A model generated the notes under the pieces. The model saw only the letters and a list, made by a program, of their open reading frames with translations, had not been told where the DNA came from and ran no database searches. The translations under genes and the position numbers were made by a program. This document shows positions 16,369-24,894 of a stretch of DNA of 64,000 nt, piece after piece; position 1 is the stretch's first letter, and each line of letters opens with the position of its first letter. Origin of the DNA: Kitasatospora kifunensis (GTDB lineage: Bacteria > Actinomycetota > Actinomycetes > Streptomycetales > Streptomycetaceae); contig NZ_JACHJV010000001.1 of the NCBI RefSeq assembly GCF_014203855.1, forward strand, positions 1,674,001-1,738,000, given 5' to 3'.

Positions 16369-19300
16369 ATGACCGCAGACGCCTATGCGGCTTTCCCGTT
16401 GACGGAGATCCAGTACGCCTACTGGGTGGGCCGCGGGCCCAACTTCGTCCTGGGGAACGTTGCGCCGCACGCCTACTTCGAGATGGAGGGCAGGCGGCTC
16501 GACCCGGACCTGCTCTCCCGCAGTTGGCGCCGCCTGCTGGAACGCCACGACATGCTGCGGGCGGTGGTCCACAAGGACGGCCGCCAGCAAGTGCTGCCCG
16601 AGGCGCCGTCGTTCGAGGTCGGCTTCGAGGACCTGTCGGCCGCCGATCCGGCCGTGGTGGCGCAGCGGCTCGCCGAGACCCGGGCCGAGATGTCCGAGCG
16701 GGTCTACGACCCGGCCGTCTGGCCGCTGTTCGACATCCGGATCAGCCGGCTCGCCGAGCACGACCGGCTGCACGTCAGCCTCGATCTGCTGATGGTCGAT
16801 CTGGCCAGCATCACGCTGCTGTTCACCGAGTGGAGCGCGCTGTGCCGTGACGAGGCACTGGTGCTGCCGCCGATCGACGTCACCTTCCGTGACTACGTGC
16901 TGGCCCTGGAGCAGGGCACCGACGCACCGCGCTACAAGAGGTCCCTCGACTACTGGGCCTCGCGGGCCGAGACCCTGGCCCCGCCGCCCGAACTCCCGCT
17001 CGCCAAGCCGCCGGTGCAGATCCACAAGCCCGGTTTCACGCACCGCGAGTTCCACCTGCCGCCGACCGAGTGGCAGCGCTTCCAGCAACTCGCCGAGCAG
17101 CGCGGTCTGACGCCGACCGCCGTGCTGGCCACCGTCTTCGCCGAGGTCCTCGCCGCCTGGAGCGGCACCCAGCGCTTCAGCCTGAACCTCACCATCTTCA
17201 ACCGGCTGCCGCTGCTGCTCGCCGAGAACGAGCGCGGCTACCGCACGGTCCACCCCCATCTGCGCAGCGTGGTCGGGGACTTCACCTCGATCTGCCTGCT
17301 GGAGATGGACACCACCGGCGACCTGCCGCTGGCCGACCTGGCCGGCCGGACCCAGACCCAGCTCCAACACGACCTGCGCCACCGCTACGTGAGCGCTCTG
17401 CACACCCTGCGCGAACGCCGCCGGCGCGGCCTCCAGACCGGTTTCGAGGGCATGCCGGTGGTCTTCACCAGCGGACTCGGCACGGTCTCCGACGCCACCG
17501 GACCGATGGAGTACTTCGGCGACATCACCTACCGGCTGAGCCAGACTCCGCAGATCTGGCTCGACCACCAGGTGCTGGACGTCACCGGCTCGCTCGACCT
17601 CACCTGGGACGCGGTCGAGGAGCTCTTCCCCGACGGCGTGCTCGACGACATGTTCGCCGCCTACTGCGGCATGGTGCAGCGGCTCACCGAGCCGGGCGCC
17701 TGGGAGGAGAGCCTCGACATCCCGCTGCCCGCCCATCAACTCGCGATGCGCGAAGCCGCCAACGACACCGCGGGCGAGCGCCCCGAGGGTCTGCTGCACG
17801 AGGCCCTGTTCCGGGGCGCCGAGGCCCACCCCGAGCGGCCCGCCGTCCTGCACAGCGGCGGCACGGTCAGCTACCGCGAGCTCGCCGAGCAGGCGGCCGG
17901 CGTCGCCGAGGCCATCGGCGCACTCGGCGACGAGCCGCTGCGCGATCGGCTGGTCGGCATCACCCTGCCCAAGGGCCCGGACCAGGTCGCCGCCGCCCAC
18001 GGGATCCTGCTGGCCTCGGCCGCCTATCTCCCGGTCGGGCCCGCCCTGCCGACCCGCCGACGCCAGGAGCTGTTCGAGGGCGGCGAGGCGCTGGCCGTGG
18101 TCACCGACCGCACGCTCGACGAGCAGTTGGAGTGGCCCGCCGAGCTTCCCCGGCTGCACACCGACGTGCGCGGCCAGGCGCGGACCGTGACCGCCAAGGC
18201 GGACCCCGCCGACCTCGCCTACGTCCTCTACACCTCCGGCTCGACCGGCCGCCCCAAGGGCGTGATGATCGAGCACCGCGCCGCGCTCAACACCATCGTC
18301 GACATCAACGAGCGCTTCGCCGTCGGCCCCGAGGACCGGCTCTTCGGCCTCGCCGACCTCGGCTTCGACCTGTCGGTCTACGACCTCTTCGGCAGCACGG
18401 CGGCCGGCGCCACCCTGGTCCTGCCGGACGAGGACAAGCGCCGCGAGCCCACCCACTGGGCCGATCTGATGGCCCGTCACGGTGTCACCGTCTGGAACTC
18501 GGTGCCCGCCCAGATGCAGATGCTGGTCGAGCACCTGGAGGACGTCCCCACCGAGGGCGTGCCGACCGAGCTGCGGCTGGTCCTGCTCAGCGGCGACTGG
18601 ATCCCCCTCGACCTGCCCGAGCGGATCCTCGCGCTGTGGCCCGACGCCCAGGTGATCAGCCTCGGCGGCGCCACCGAGGCGTCGATCTGGTCCAACTGGC
18701 ACCCCGCCGAGGACGTGGCCCCGGACGCGCCGAGCATCCCGTACGGCAGGCCGCTGCGGAACCAGGCCTTCCACGTCCTCGACGCGGACCTGGCACCCTG
18801 TCCGGTCTGGGTGGCCGGCGAGCTGTACATCGAGGGTGCGGGCCTGGCCCGCGGCTACTGGCGCGATCCCGAGCGCACCGCGGCGAGCTTCATCCAGCAT
18901 CCGGTGACCGGCGTGCGGCTCTACCGCACCGGCGACTTCGGGCGCTACCTGCCGGACGGCGTGCTGCAGTTCCTCGGGCGGCGGGACGGCCAGGTCAAGA
19001 TCGGCGGCCACCGGATCGAGTGCGGCGAGGTCGAGGCCGCGCTCAGCAGGCACCCCGGCGTGGAGTCCGCGGTGGTCGTGAAGTCCGCCGACGAGGGGAC
19101 CAACGCCAAACTGCTCGGCTTCGTCGTCCCCGACCGCACCGACGGTTCCCTGCTGCACACCGAGAACGCGGACCCCGCCGAGACCGCCCGCCGCCGCCAG
19201 GCGCTGCACGACGCCGCCCAACTGCCCGCACCGGGCCCGAGCAGCCAGGACCTGCGCACCGCCTGGGCCGCGCTCGACGAGGTGTACGTGGCCGCCGCGG

Positions 19301-20769
19301 CCACCGCCTTCCGCGCCCTGGGCCTGCCGCACAGCCCCGGCGAGCGCTTCGAGGTCTCGGCCGCGCTCGCCGCCGGGGTCGCGCCGCGCTACGAGCGCTG
19401 GCTGGCCCGCGCGGTCGACGTCCTGTGTGAACACGGGCTGCTGCGCCGCTCGGCGCAGGGCCTGGAGGTGGCCCGCAGCTTCCCCGCGCTGATCGCCGAG
19501 CCGATCGCCGAAAAGGCCCGGCAGGCGCTGCGCAGCACGCTCGAAGTCCCACAGGACCTGATCGACTGGATGCTCTCGCTGGCCGGCGGCCTGGCGGACA
19601 TCCTCACCCAGTCGATGCACTCCGCCGAGCTGTACGCCTCCGACCGCACCCCCGAGGTGTACGCCCGGCTCTTCGGGCCCGCCTACCACGTCGCCACCGA
19701 AGCCGTGCGCCGCTTCGTGGCCGACTGGCCCGCGGACCGCCCGCTGCGGATCCTGGAGGTGGGCGGCGGCTACGGCACGCTGACCCGCCATCTGCTGCCG
19801 CTGCTGCCGGCGGACCGCACCGACTACCTCTTCACCGACATCTCCCCCTACTTCACCGACCGGGCCAAGGAGGTGTTCGGCGAGTACGCCTTCCTGCGTC
19901 CGGGGCTGTTCAACCTCGACCAGGCGCCCGAACTCCAGGGCCACGAGGGCCTGTCGGCCGATCTGGTGATCGCGGCGAGCGTGCTGCACGACATCCGCAG
20001 GATCGGCCCCGGGCTGGACACCCTGCGCTCCGCACTGGCACCCGGCGGCACCCTGCTGATGGTCGAACAGACCGCCTTCCACCCGTGGTTCGACCTCACC
20101 ATGGGGCTCCAGCAAGGCTTCGACGGCTACGAGGACACCGAACTGCGCGGCTGGGGACACCCGTTGCTCGACCGCGCCCAGTGGGCGGAACTGCTCACCG
20201 GCACCGGGTTCACCGAGAGCGCCGTGCTGACCAGGGACGGGGACGGTCCGGCCTCGGTCGGCTTCGACGTGATCGCCGCCCAGGGGCCGCTGACCACCCG
20301 CCGCTTCGACCGGGACGCACTGCAGGAGTACGCGGCCGAGCGGCTGCCCAGGCACATGGTCCCCACCCGGCTGCTCGCGCTGGACCGGCTCCCGCTCAGC
20401 CGCACCGGCAAGGTCGACCGCGGCGCGCTCGCCAAGGCCGGGGCCCGCCGGGTGGGCCGCAGCCGGGCCGTGCAGGCTCCGGCGACGGACCGTCAGCTGA
20501 AGCTCGTCGAGATCTACCGTGCCGTCCTGGGCCTGAGCCAGGTGGACCTCGCGGACGACTTCCTGGAGGCCGGCGGCGACTCACTGCTCGCCGCCCGCAT
20601 CTCGGCCGCCCTGCAACGGACCTTCGGCACCGAGGTGCCGGTGGGGATCATCCTGCAGCACCCCACCGTGGCAGCCCTCGACACCTGGCTGGAGCCGATC
20701 CTCGGGCCAGCCACACCACTGGACGACCAGCCGACCACCGGCACCGCGGGAAGCGAGGGCACAGCATGA
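16369..20769 (+). CDS. NRPS, Cy-A(MT)-PCP, cysteine-activating
   Basis: A 1466-residue nonribosomal peptide synthetase. Residues 1-460 are a heterocyclization domain: FPLTEIQYAYWVGR at 9-22 and the DxxxxD motif D139-LLMV-D144. The adenylation domain follows (A3 YTSGSTGRPKG about 621, A8 YRTGDFGRY, A10 Lys1348 in SRTGKVDR). Read at the ten Stachelhaus positions it gives DLYNLSLIWK, the known cysteine code of Cy-linked A domains. Between A8 and A10 a methyltransferase-like domain is inserted (motif I LEVGGGYG at 1129-1136), as in PchE and HMWP2, where such inserts methylate or epimerise. The PCP serine is Ser1405 (GGDSL). It would condense an aryl/acyl-carrier thioester with Cys and cyclise it to a thiazoline. 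Unlike PchE it lacks an N-terminal aryl carrier domain. ATG at 16369 is the first start matching the Cy domain. Confidence 0.92.
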   Translation: MTADAYAAFPLTEIQYAYWVGRGPNFVLGNVAPHAYFEMEGRRLDPDLLSRSWRRLLERHDMLRAVVHKDGRQQVLPEAPSFEVGFEDLSAADPAVVAQRLAETRAEMSERVYDPAVWPLFDIRISRLAEHDRLHVSLDLLMVDLASITLLFTEWSALCRDEALVLPPIDVTFRDYVLALEQGTDAPRYKRSLDYWASRAETLAPPPELPLAKPPVQIHKPGFTHREFHLPPTEWQRFQQLAEQRGLTPTAVLATVFAEVLAAWSGTQRFSLNLTIFNRLPLLLAENERGYRTVHPHLRSVVGDFTSICLLEMDTTGDLPLADLAGRTQTQLQHDLRHRYVSALHTLRERRRRGLQTGFEGMPVVFTSGLGTVSDATGPMEYFGDITYRLSQTPQIWLDHQVLDVTGSLDLTWDAVEELFPDGVLDDMFAAYCGMVQRLTEPGAWEESLDIPLPAHQLAMREAANDTAGERPEGLLHEALFRGAEAHPERPAVLHSGGTVSYRELAEQAAGVAEAIGALGDEPLRDRLVGITLPKGPDQVAAAHGILLASAAYLPVGPALPTRRRQELFEGGEALAVVTDRTLDEQLEWPAELPRLHTDVRGQARTVTAKADPADLAYVLYTSGSTGRPKGVMIEHRAALNTIVDINERFAVGPEDRLFGLADLGFDLSVYDLFGSTAAGATLVLPDEDKRREPTHWADLMARHGVTVWNSVPAQMQMLVEHLEDVPTEGVPTELRLVLLSGDWIPLDLPERILALWPDAQVISLGGATEASIWSNWHPAEDVAPDAPSIPYGRPLRNQAFHVLDADLAPCPVWVAGELYIEGAGLARGYWRDPERTAASFIQHPVTGVRLYRTGDFGRYLPDGVLQFLGRRDGQVKIGGHRIECGEVEAALSRHPGVESAVVVKSADEGTNAKLLGFVVPDRTDGSLLHTENADPAETARRRQALHDAAQLPAPGPSSQDLRTAWAALDEVYVAAAATAFRALGLPHSPGERFEVSAALAAGVAPRYERWLARAVDVLCEHGLLRRSAQGLEVARSFPALIAEPIAEKARQALRSTLEVPQDLIDWMLSLAGGLADILTQSMHSAELYASDRTPEVYARLFGPAYHVATEAVRRFVADWPADRPLRILEVGGGYGTLTRHLLPLLPADRTDYLFTDISPYFTDRAKEVFGEYAFLRPGLFNLDQAPELQGHEGLSADLVIAASVLHDIRRIGPGLDTLRSALAPGGTLLMVEQTAFHPWFDLTMGLQQGFDGYEDTELRGWGHPLLDRAQWAELLTGTGFTESAVLTRDGDGPASVGFDVIAAQGPLTTRRFDRDALQEYAAERLPRHMVPTRLLALDRLPLSRTGKVDRGALAKAGARRVGRSRAVQAPATDRQLKLVEIYRAVLGLSQVDLADDFLEAGGDSLLAARISAALQRTFGTEVPVGIILQHPTVAALDTWLEPILGPATPLDDQPTTGTAGSEGTA

Positions 20770-21020
20770 CCCGGCAGCAACTGATGGACTGGTTGCGGGA
20801 CTACCTGGCGGACCTGCTCGATGTCACCCCTGAGCAGGTGGGCACCGACATCCCGCTCGAGTACCTGGGGGTCGACTCGGCCACCACGCTGGTCCTGAGC
20901 GCGGACCTGACCGCGCACACCGGCCGGGAGACCCGCCCCGCCGAGATCTTCGACCACCCCACCATCGAGCAGCTGGCGACCTATCTGAGCGGCTCCGGCG
21001 AGCCGGCCGGGGTCAGGTGA
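20766..21020 (+). CDS. Free-standing acyl/aryl carrier protein
   Basis: An 84-residue phosphopantetheine carrier protein with the attachment serine Ser38 in LEYLGVDSATTLVL; RPAEIFDHPTIEQLATYL is the helix III/IV region typical of PKS/NRPS carriers. ATG overlaps the NRPS stop (ATGA), so production is coupled. Because the NRPS begins with a cyclization domain and lacks its own upstream carrier, this protein is the best candidate to present the acyl or aryl donor to it. It might equally carry a downstream acceptor, for example a beta-alanine unit. No matching loading ligase is adjacent. Confidence 0.88.
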   Translation: MTRQQLMDWLRDYLADLLDVTPEQVGTDIPLEYLGVDSATTLVLSADLTAHTGRETRPAEIFDHPTIEQLATYLSGSGEPAGVR

Positions 21021-21769
21021 GCTCGATGGACGCCCTCTCCACGCCCCGCTGGACCATCCGCGCGCCGGGCGCCGACCAGGCCACCCGGACGCTCTACTGC
21101 CTGCCGCACGGCGGAGGTTCGGCCGCCGAGTACGTCCGGTGGGCCCGGGACCTGCGCAAGGTCGCCGTCTGCGCGATCCAACTGCCGGGTCGCGGCTCCC
21201 GGTTGGCCGAGCCGCCGCACACCGGGATGGACGAGCTGATCGGCACGCTGGTCGACGAGCTCGACTTCACCGGACCGTACGTGCTCTTCGGGCACAGCTT
21301 CGGGGCGCTGGTCGCCTACGAGTTGGCCCAGGCGCTGCGTGAGGCCGGGCGCACCTTGCCCGAACGGCTCATCCTGTCCAGCTATCCGGCGCCGCACCTG
21401 CCCCGGGAGCCCAGCGGGCTCCATCTGCTGCCCGACGAGGAGTTGCTCGCCGAGGTCGCCCGGCTGCACGGCGGCATCCCCGAGGAGGTGCTGGCCAACG
21501 CCGAGTTGTGCCGGATGGCGGCGGTCTGCGTGCGGGCCGACTACCGGATCGTGGAGACCTACGCCTGGCGGCCCCGACCGCCGCTGCCGGTCCCGATGAC
21601 CGTCCTGGGCGGGCAGCAGGACGTGGTCTCCGCCGATCAGCTGGCCGCCTGGGCCGAGCACACGAGCGCCGGCCCACTCCAGCAACGCACGTTCCCCGGA
21701 GGTCACTTCTACTTCCGCGAGCGGCAACGCGCAGTGGTGCTGCGGGCGGTGCAGGCGGCGGCATGCTGA
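21017..21769 (+). CDS. Type II thioesterase
   Basis: A 250-residue alpha/beta hydrolase of the RifR/GrsT-type external thioesterases. The nucleophile elbow is FGHSFGAL with Ser94; LYCLPHGGGSAAEY provides the oxyanion region, and FPGGHFYFRE carries the catalytic His near residue 227. These enzymes clear misprimed or stalled carrier domains and occasionally release product. GTG overlaps the carrier-protein stop (GTGA). Since the NRPS has no C-terminal thioesterase, this enzyme could also provide product release, which is inference. Confidence 0.9.
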   Translation: MSSMDALSTPRWTIRAPGADQATRTLYCLPHGGGSAAEYVRWARDLRKVAVCAIQLPGRGSRLAEPPHTGMDELIGTLVDELDFTGPYVLFGHSFGALVAYELAQALREAGRTLPERLILSSYPAPHLPREPSGLHLLPDEELLAEVARLHGGIPEEVLANAELCRMAAVCVRADYRIVETYAWRPRPPLPVPMTVLGGQQDVVSADQLAAWAEHTSAGPLQQRTFPGGHFYFRERQRAVVLRAVQAAAC

Positions 21770-22374
21770 CCTTCGCGGTCGCGGCACTGCTCCTGATCAT
21801 GATCCCCGGCCCCGACCAGGCGCTGATCACCCGCAACGCCCTGGTCGGCGGCCGGACCGCCGGGCTCTCCACCATGGTCGGCGGCACGCTGGGCCTGAGC
21901 GTCCACGTGAGCGCGGCCTCGCTGGGCATCTCGGCCCTGCTGCTGGCCTCCACGGCCGCCTTCACCGTGCTCAAGGTCATCGGCACGCTGTACCTGATGT
22001 GGATGGGCATCGCGACCCTGCGCAGCGCCCGGCGCAAGGTGCAGGAGAGCGACGGCACCGGAGCGGCCCGCTTGCTCTCCAGGACGCAGTGCCTGCGGCA
22101 GGGGTTCCTGTCGAACGCCCTCAACCCCAAGGTCGCGCTCTTCTTCGTCACCTTCTTGCCACAGTTCCTGCCCAGCACCGGTCACACACTGAGCAACACG
22201 CTAAAGCTTTCGGTCATCTTCGTGCTGCTCTACCTGCTCTGGTTCAGCCTCTACACCGCCACCGTGGACCGTTTCGGCGCGTTCCTGCGCCGGGCGACCG
22301 TGCGGCGACGGATCGAGATGACCACCGGGGTGCTGCTCATCGCGTTCGGCCTGCGGCTCGCCCTGCAGAACTGA
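21763..22374 (+). CDS. LysE/RhtB-family exporter
   Basis: A 203-residue integral membrane protein with the family hallmark IPGPDQALITRNALVGGRTAGL and about six hydrophobic segments; QGFLSNALNPKVALFFVTFLPQFL is the second conserved block. LysE/RhtB proteins export amino acids and small zwitterions. ATG lies 7 nt inside the thioesterase gene, so it is the fourth gene of the plus-strand operon. A role in exporting an amino-acid-like cluster product is inferred. The stop codon lies in the first unit of a 15-bp tandem repeat. Confidence 0.9.
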   Translation: MLTFAVAALLLIMIPGPDQALITRNALVGGRTAGLSTMVGGTLGLSVHVSAASLGISALLLASTAAFTVLKVIGTLYLMWMGIATLRSARRKVQESDGTGAARLLSRTQCLRQGFLSNALNPKVALFFVTFLPQFLPSTGHTLSNTLKLSVIFVLLYLLWFSLYTATVDRFGAFLRRATVRRRIEMTTGVLLIAFGLRLALQN

Positions 22375-22415
22375 CCCACCCGATACTGACCCACCCGATA
22401 CTGACCCACCCGATC
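22371..22415. repeat. 15-bp x 3 tandem repeat starting at the exporter stop codon
   Basis: CTGACCCACCCGATA occurs at 22371 and 22386, and once more at 22401 with the last base changed to C. The first unit contains the LysE-type gene's TGA, so each further unit also supplies a stop codon in that frame. It fills much of the 56-bp gap to the convergent LuxR gene. Confidence 0.92.
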
Positions 22416-22430
22416 GATCTGCGCCCGCGA

Positions 22431-23444
22431 TCAGACCAGGCCGCGGGCGCAGGCCAGCACCCCGGCCTGGAAGCGGCTGTGCGCCCCCAGGTGCCGGGTG
22501 ACCTCGGAGACCAACCGGCTGACGGTTCGCACGGAGACCCCCATCGAGCGGGCTATCCGTTCGTCCGTCAGCCCGTTGGCGAGCAGCCGCAGCGAGGTGC
22601 GGTGCTGCTCGGTGAGCCAGTCGGACTCGGCCTCACCGGGCGAGTCCGCCGGCCCCAGGTACGGGAACGAGCGCAGCCAGTAGTCCTCGTAGATCGCGGC
22701 GTAGGTCCGCACCAGCGAGGCGCCCCGGATCACGATCAGCGCGTCCTCGGGCTGATCCGAGCGCGGCGGCAGCAGCGCCACGTCGAGATCGCCGATGACC
22801 AGGCTGAACGGCACCTGCGGAGCCAGCCGCAGCTCCACTCCGACGCGCTGCACCTCGGCGAGGTACTTGCACTGCCAGCGCGCCGAGTTGAAGCCCTGCG
22901 GATAGATGGCCCGCACCGCGACGCCGCGCCGCACCATCCGGCTCTTCTCGGTCAGGAAGCTGTTCAGGGCCTGACTCATCATCTTGGACGGCACCGTGTC
23001 GGCGTGCAGGGTGTGGCTCTGCGCCCGTGGCAGGTCGGCGAAGTCCCGAAGTACCCGCTGCTGGTTGCGGGAGCCGACGATCACCTCCACCTCGACCTGC
23101 TCGCTCAGCCGCGCCCCGGCCGGCCGGTAGCGGTCCAACAGGGACTCCGTGGCGCTGACGATCGAGGTCAACTCCTCACACTGCGAACGGAGTACGTTCT
23201 GCTTCTGTCTCAGCAGGCTCAGCAGGGCGGTGTCCGGTTCCACCAGATCCGTCTCGCCCATCGAGGAACCGGGGCGGACCAGGCGCAACGCGCGCAACTC
23301 CGTCCAGGCTGCCGATACTTCCCGTGCGTCGAGCCCGAGCGCGGCAGCGGCCTCGGTGAGGCTGCGCGACTCGTTCGCCCGTAACCACTGATAGAGGACT
23401 GGTCCGGCGGTTTCGTGGTGCGTTGCTTCGCCCGTCATACCCAC
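22431..23444 (-). CDS. LuxR-type regulator, paralogue of the left-edge regulator
   Basis: A 337-residue regulator. The C-terminal LuxR helix-turn-helix is NGLTDERIARSMGVSVRTVSRLVSEV. The N-terminus has a winged-helix-like segment (SLTEAAAALGLDAREVSAAWTEL), and the middle domain carries YRPAGARLSEQVEVEVIVG and LAPQVPFSLVIGDLDVALLP. This arrangement is common in actinobacterial regulators of specialised metabolism. GTG at 23444 is preferred because GGAAGG lies 7 nt upstream; ATG at 23438 is possible. It is convergent with the NRPS operon and marks the probable right edge of the thiazoline/kynurenine cluster. Together with the regulator at 1-921 it probably controls the divergent operons. Confidence 0.87.
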   Translation of the reverse strand: MGMTGEATHHETAGPVLYQWLRANESRSLTEAAAALGLDAREVSAAWTELRALRLVRPGSSMGETDLVEPDTALLSLLRQKQNVLRSQCEELTSIVSATESLLDRYRPAGARLSEQVEVEVIVGSRNQQRVLRDFADLPRAQSHTLHADTVPSKMMSQALNSFLTEKSRMVRRGVAVRAIYPQGFNSARWQCKYLAEVQRVGVELRLAPQVPFSLVIGDLDVALLPPRSDQPEDALIVIRGASLVRTYAAIYEDYWLRSFPYLGPADSPGEAESDWLTEQHRTSLRLLANGLTDERIARSMGVSVRTVSRLVSEVTRHLGAHSRFQAGVLACARGLV

Positions 23445-23895
23445 AAGTCGGCCTTCCGTCGTGCCCGCGAGGAAATGCGACCCCTGGATCCACAAGATCC
23501 ATTGTCCGGCGCACCCACCGCGGCGATCACCGCGGGGCTCCGGAACGTGGAGCGCGTATTCGCGGCGGGCGGCACCTGTTCGCATCCTAGCCACGGTGCG
23601 CCGCGGCCAATCGGTACGGAGGCCAAGTGGCCGAAAACGTACTCGCTGCGGCGACGAGCGCGGGGCGCTGTGCGGGGTGGGAAGGGTGGGGCCGCGGCAG
23701 AGCACGTTGGAAGAGGTGCCCGGGTCTTTCGGTCGTTGATGATGGCTGGCAGTCGCGCAGCGGTGGGGGGATTCACCCGCGACCGTCCCGGGACGGGGCC
23801 TTGCGACGGTCCTCGGCACGGTCCTTGGGACATCGAATTCCGAACACCGAATTGACCGGCGTGCTTTGACGACCAGGAAGAAGTGGAGTCGGAAA
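23445..23895. other. Non-coding region upstream of LuxR regulator and hydrolase gene
   Basis: A stretch of about 450 bp between divergent genes. It must hold the promoters of the LuxR gene (leftward) and the hydrolase gene (rightward). It is somewhat less GC-rich near 23,590-23,660 and 23,830-23,860 (CATCGAATTCCGAACACCGA). No open frame with a credible ribosome site, inverted repeat of note or mobile element was seen. Confidence 0.5.
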
Positions 23896-24843
23896 GTGAC
23901 GACGAACAAGCATGAGGCGGACCAGAGAACCACGGTGGGCGTGCCCTCCGACGCCGAGCTGGCGAGCTCGTTGACCGGGCCGCTCGGGGTGGAGTTCCGC
24001 AGCGAGTACGCCACCGTGAACGGCCTGCGGCTGCACTACGTGGCGGGCGGGCAGGGCAAGCCGCTGGTGCTGCTGCCCGGCTGGCCGCAGACCTGGTGGG
24101 AGTACCACAAGGTGATGCCCGCGCTCGCGGCCGCCGGGCGTCGGGTCATCGCGGTGGACCTTCCCGGCATGGGCAGCTCGGACAAGCCCGCCACCGGCTA
24201 CGACAAGAAGACGATGGCCTCGGTGATCCACGCCCTGATCGGCGCGCTGGGCTACGACCAGGTGGACCTCGCGGGCCATGACGTCGGGGCGCAGGTGGCC
24301 TTCAGCTTCGCGGCCAACCACCCGCTGGCCACCGGCAAGGTGGCGATGCTGGACGTGCTCCACCCGGACGCGTCGCTCTACCAGATCCCGATGCTGCCGC
24401 CGCCCGGCTCGCCGTTCTTCCCGTGGTGGTTCGCCTTCAACCAAGTCGCCGACCTGCCCGAACAGTTGCTGGCCGGTCGGGCCCACCTCCTGGTCGACTG
24501 GGTCTTCGACCACTTCCTGCTGGACCAGAACGCGGTGAGCGCCCAGGACCGGGCGGTGTACGCGCGGGCCTACGACACGGCGGAGGCGATCCGCGGCGGC
24601 AGCGGCTGGTACCAGACCTTCGGCCAGGACATCGTCGACCTCGGGGCCTACGGCAAGGTGGCCGCGCCGATCCTGGGCATGGTCTCCAACCTCGGCGACG
24701 GCATGTTCGCCGCGCAGATGCAGGCGACGCTGCCCGCCCAGGCGAGCGATGTGCGGGTCGTCGTGGTGCCGAACGCGGGCCACTACTTCGTCGAGGAGGC
24801 GCCGCAGGCCGTGATCGAGGAGTTCAACCGGTTCTTCGTCTGA
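23896..24843 (+). CDS. Alpha/beta hydrolase, epoxide-hydrolase/haloalkane-dehalogenase-like
   Basis: A 315-residue hydrolase. LLPGWPQTWWEYHKVMP is the HGxP-type oxyanion region of epoxide hydrolases. The nucleophile is Asp in VDLAGHDVGAQVAFSF, and the C-terminal VVVPNAGHYFVEEAP holds the catalytic His; a tryptophan/proline-rich cap lies between. The Asp nucleophile favours epoxide hydrolase or dehalogenase over esterase. GTG at 23896 is chosen because GGAG lies 7 nt upstream; a TTG 30 nt earlier has no such site. It is followed 51 bp later by a flavin monooxygenase-like gene and may form an oxidation/hydrolysis pair. Enediyne clusters often contain epoxide hydrolases, but those are longer, so a link to the warhead genes at 34-49 kb is speculative. 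Confidence 0.83.
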   Translation: MTTNKHEADQRTTVGVPSDAELASSLTGPLGVEFRSEYATVNGLRLHYVAGGQGKPLVLLPGWPQTWWEYHKVMPALAAAGRRVIAVDLPGMGSSDKPATGYDKKTMASVIHALIGALGYDQVDLAGHDVGAQVAFSFAANHPLATGKVAMLDVLHPDASLYQIPMLPPPGSPFFPWWFAFNQVADLPEQLLAGRAHLLVDWVFDHFLLDQNAVSAQDRAVYARAYDTAEAIRGGSGWYQTFGQDIVDLGAYGKVAAPILGMVSNLGDGMFAAQMQATLPAQASDVRVVVVPNAGHYFVEEAPQAVIEEFNRFFV

Positions 24844-24894
24844 CCGCTCGAGCACTCAGCGGATCCCAGTAACCCCAACCAGCGAGGAGAAGAA

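Noticed and set aside
16228..20355. A 1375-codon open frame on the minus strand opposite the NRPS
   Set aside because: It is exactly antisense to the NRPS, has a low-complexity His/Arg/Gly/Val-rich composition, no recognisable domain, and no ribosome site; such long mirror frames are normal in very GC-rich DNA.
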